Source: Melastoma dodecandrum
Lineage: Eukaryota > Streptophyta > Magnoliopsida > Myrtales > Melastomataceae
Length of the DNA: 64,000 nucleotides
NCBI GenBank assembly: GCA_029817715.1
Contig: JARUPY010000085.1
Span: 3,100,001 to 3,164,000 of the forward strand
Reading direction: 5' to 3'
A program made the translations under genes and the position numbers. This document shows positions 61,091-64,000 of this stretch, in pieces (position 1 is the first letter of the stretch; every line of letters begins with the position of its first letter). The notes under the pieces were generated by a model. The model was not told where the DNA came from. It saw only the letters and a program-made list of their open reading frames with translations, and searched no databases.

Positions 61091-63926
61091 GAAGGTGCCT
61101 TTTGCCCTCCCCGGCCTTGGCGAGGACTGGCCTGGGTAATGCGGCCACTCCCCTGATCAAGAGGTCTCAGTCTGCTGAGAGGAGGAGGCCAGGGACGCCA
61201 GGGACTCCATGTCATGGGACGCCTGTTGGGATAGATTTGGGGAGCAGGAAGACGACTGGCGCGCAGAGAATGCTGGCTTCTGCGAGGAGCCTGTCTGTGT
61301 CATTCCGGGGTGAATTGTACTCTGTGCCCGTGGATAAGGTCAAAACTGCGGCTGAGAAGCCCGTGTCGGTTGTGACAGCGAGGCTGATGTGTGGTGGTGG
61401 CGTCAGGAGGGGGACTCCAGAAAGGAGTCAAAATGCTACAGCTGCGATTCGGCGGACTTCTGCGGATAGCTTAAAGGCGGCAATGGAGCAGAAGCACAGG
61501 TGGCCTGGTAGGACTGCCATGAGTATGAGTGTGGATTTCGGGAACAGTACTATTCTTAATAGGAGTGTTGTCAGGGGTTTTAGGAATTCGATGACGGCAG
61601 CCGAGGTTAACGGTCGTGATGGAAGGACAGATAAGCCTGATACCCGAAATGATTTGCAATTTAAGAAGGAAGCCGGCCGTTATGATAATGGAAGTTTGGA
61701 GATTGTGCACAATCGGATTAGTGCTAGTGAATTTGTCGGGTCTGACGGAGAAATCGTGTCATCTGGTAGCATTTCAAATGTGAAGGAGTCTACTGGTAAT
61801 GTTCCTGTTGTCATGAATGGCATTGGCGATGCAATTCATGGAATGAGAGGAATTGAGGTACCAGCACAATACTGGCCAGAAGAGAGCACCAGGTTGGCCC
61901 GACCAGCTTCACCAATGGCTGCCTTGTCAAAATTTCCTTCAACACCAAAGAAACTCTCCACAAAAGGACCTGGTTCGGATAGCCCGGTGTCTTCTCCTAA
62001 GGGATACGTAAGTAGTCAGCGACAGGCTTTTCCTTTGAGGGGTGCAGGGAGGCCTGCTACGCCGAGTAAGTTTGGTAGTTTGTCAGTGCCATCTCCAACG
62101 AGAGGTCTGAGCCCCTCGAGGGTCAGGAATAGCAGTGAATGTAGTGTTGTCAGTAGTACGCCCTCAATGTTGAGTTTTGCTGCGGAGGCTAGGCGTGGAA
62201 AGATGGGGGAGAGCTGGATTCTCGATGCGCATGCTTTGAGGCTGTTACACAATCGGCTCCTGCAGTGGAGGTTTGTTAATGCCTGGGCCGGCGATGCTTT
62301 TTTTGCCCAGAGATTGAACGCAGAGGTAACAAGTGCTGAACCTATCGACCTTATGCGATGCTGCTCAAAAGTATCCCAATTTTTTTCGTCTCATCTTGAA
62401 TCAAACTGCACTGCCTCGCTAGGAGAATAACTGATACCCAGTAGGCGCCTGATTTGGTTTACCAAATAATGGATAGAGAGTAGATTTTAGGCTACAAAAC
62501 ATTATCACTCATATCATGAATAATTCTTAAGTCAGAAGAGGCGAGATGCATTATTGACTTCCCTTAATTTTTCCATATTATCAAAATGCCTAATTGTAGA
62601 AAGGGGCACCTTTTGTTGGAATAGGATATTTTGAAAGGTTCTACTAGTTATCTTTATTGCCACATCATCTTTACATGGTAAGTTCTCCAAATAAGGTCTC
62701 TTTCTTTATGCCAAATGATGAAGCAAGCTCTATTCTCATATAAGGCTGATTTTTCAATGAGATAATATTCTCTCTTTGTTCGTTTTATGTGTAGATTATT
62801 TTCCTCTTAGTGTTTCTGTTGTATTTCCTAAAACCTTCCTTGTACGTGCTATTGTTCACACTTCTCACGAGATATTATTTTCCTTTATTTTGTACCAGAG
62901 AAGTCTTTATAATTCCTGGGTGAGAATATCAAAGCTGCGGGAAGCAGTCAAAGAAAAAGCACTGCAGTTGCAGTTGTTGAAGCATATTCTGAAGCTGTCT
63001 TCAGTGCTTAATGGACAAGTAAGCTTTCTGGGTCAATATCAGAACTTAGTCTTAAGTCTGCACCGTGTACTGGCCTAAGCATCTTTGAGGGAGCATGCTT
63101 CTCAATAAGATACTCCATGTTATTTTCACATTTAAGTTTCGGCTCACTTGATACAGATGGTGCACCTGGAGAAATGGGTTTCTATGGACAGAGATTACTC
63201 AGATTCTTTGTTAGGCGCTACAGAGTCTTTGCATGCTAGCACTCTTCGGCTCCCGGTCATTGGTGGAGCCAGGGTATGCACCCGACCTCTTTTGTGGCAT
63301 TGTTTTCCTTACAGGTGAAAACTCACCTTTTTGAAGTGATTTAAAAATATCTGCTCTGTTCAGGTTAATGTCCAGAAGCTGAAGGTTGCCTTTTATTCTG
63401 CACTTGAAGTGCTGCAGGCAATGGCAACCTCCATTTGCATATCTTCCTCAAAGGTAAATGCTGATATTCTGAGGGTTCACCATTGTCTAAGCTGTCTGTA
63501 GTACCAAATTTTTGGGCCCTCCTCCGAAAGGAAACAATTGGGCTGGTCATGATGCTAGTGTTTGCTGCGGGAAACATGTGATTGGACAAGTGGGATAGGG
63601 CGAAGCTTTACTGACTGAACTTACCAAGTGCTGAATTTCTTTTCTCTAATGGTTCCTCTTACTCTCTTAGGTGGATGAAGTGCATAATTTTGTCGCTGAA
63701 CTGGCAGATGTCACTTTGCGAGGGCAGGCTCTGCTGGACCACTGTACAGATCTTTTGTCGACTAACGCTGCCATGCAAGTAAGCTGATGCGATTCCTTTC
63801 TCCTTCCTTTCCTCTTTGTATGCACTCCACTTTACGCTAATCCTCTGAACGTTTTATCTTCAGATCAATGAATTTAGCCTGAGAGCACACATCTCACAAC
63901 AAAACGAGTTTCCTCCCGTCGGTTGA
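60769..63926 (+). CDS. QWRF-motif protein (QWRF2/SCO3, augmin subunit 8-like), 6 exons, 684 aa
   Basis: Exons: 60769-62325, 62899-63018, 63157-63273, 63364-63453, 63671-63778, 63864-63926, all in frame. The large first exon codes a basic Ser/Pro-rich, disordered region (about 470 aa, microtubule-binding in this family) with SRYLSSSSSTTTSGSSS and the conserved ARSLSVSFRGE. The signature LQWRF lies at 498-502, within the start of the DUF566 domain. Later exons give LYNSWVRISKLR, LEKWVSMDRDYSDSLLGATESLHASTLRLPV and VDEVHNFVAELADVT, matching the DUF566 helices. AUG8 and its relatives target augmin to microtubules; SCO3 acts in plastid development and QWRF1/2 in organ growth. The start was chosen at GCCATGG; an upstream ATG at 60764 is out of frame. 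Length is close to Arabidopsis QWRF2 (659 aa). Confidence 0.93.
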
Positions 63927-64000
63927 CTTTGACAATGTACCCGTCTCCAGCTTGTCGATCGTTTTACACCTGGTTGGGTCGAAATCAGGTGACATTTTAG
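63927..64000. other. 3' flank of QWRF gene
   Basis: Start of the 3' UTR; the window ends here. Confidence 0.5.

Noticed and set aside
63157..63273. Possible frameshift in QWRF exon 3
   Set aside because: On a second count the exon is 117 nt and reads LEKWVSMDRDY without a break.

Overview
This is nuclear DNA from a flowering plant. Genes carry many short GT-AG introns, and the spacers are AT-rich and full of homopolymer runs and microsatellites. The recognised proteins are plant families: ABF-type bZIP, remorin, BOI-type RING, WOX4, DREB A-5, FRA1-type kinesin-4, RD21, DCL, cyclin D3, APUM-type Pumilio and QWRF. The WOX4 N-terminus (MKVHQFAR...) is of the kind I know from eudicots and early-diverging lineages and is unlike the grass form. 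I do not name a species. No virus, LTR retrotransposon, CRISPR array or bacterial feature was seen.

Layout. 0-13 kb: the last exons of an ABF/AREB bZIP gene (+) converge on a complete THO5 gene (-). Then comes an AT-rich spacer with a fold-back, Mutator-like MITE flanked by 9-bp repeats, a single tRNA-Glu(UUC), and a long remorin gene (+) converging on a BOI-related RING E3 ligase gene (-). 13-23 kb: three genes on the minus strand, separated by spacers with long C runs: WOX4, a small DREB-type ERF with a DLNxxP repression motif, and an intronless plastid-type NYN/C2H2 protein. 23-28 kb: a gene-free spacer and the divergent switch point of the window.

From 28 kb to the end all seven genes are on the plus strand: a 25-exon kinesin-4 (FRA1 type), an RD21-like granulin cysteine protease, an organelle-type DCL/DUF3223 protein, a cyclin D3, a Pumilio/PUF protein, a small secreted-type protein of unknown function, and a full QWRF (augmin8/SCO3-like) gene. 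The spacer at 47.6-55.0 kb is the largest. It holds a run of 38 G and two unexplained coding-like stretches, one of which contains an SGPS motif resembling PIP-type signalling peptides.

The genes do not form an operon-like unit. Several belong to growth and division: WOX4 and cyclin D3 in cambium and meristems, FRA1 kinesin in cell-wall deposition, QWRF in microtubule organisation. THO5, Pumilio and the NYN protein handle RNA. All exon boundaries below were derived by hand from splice signals and from reading-frame continuity.
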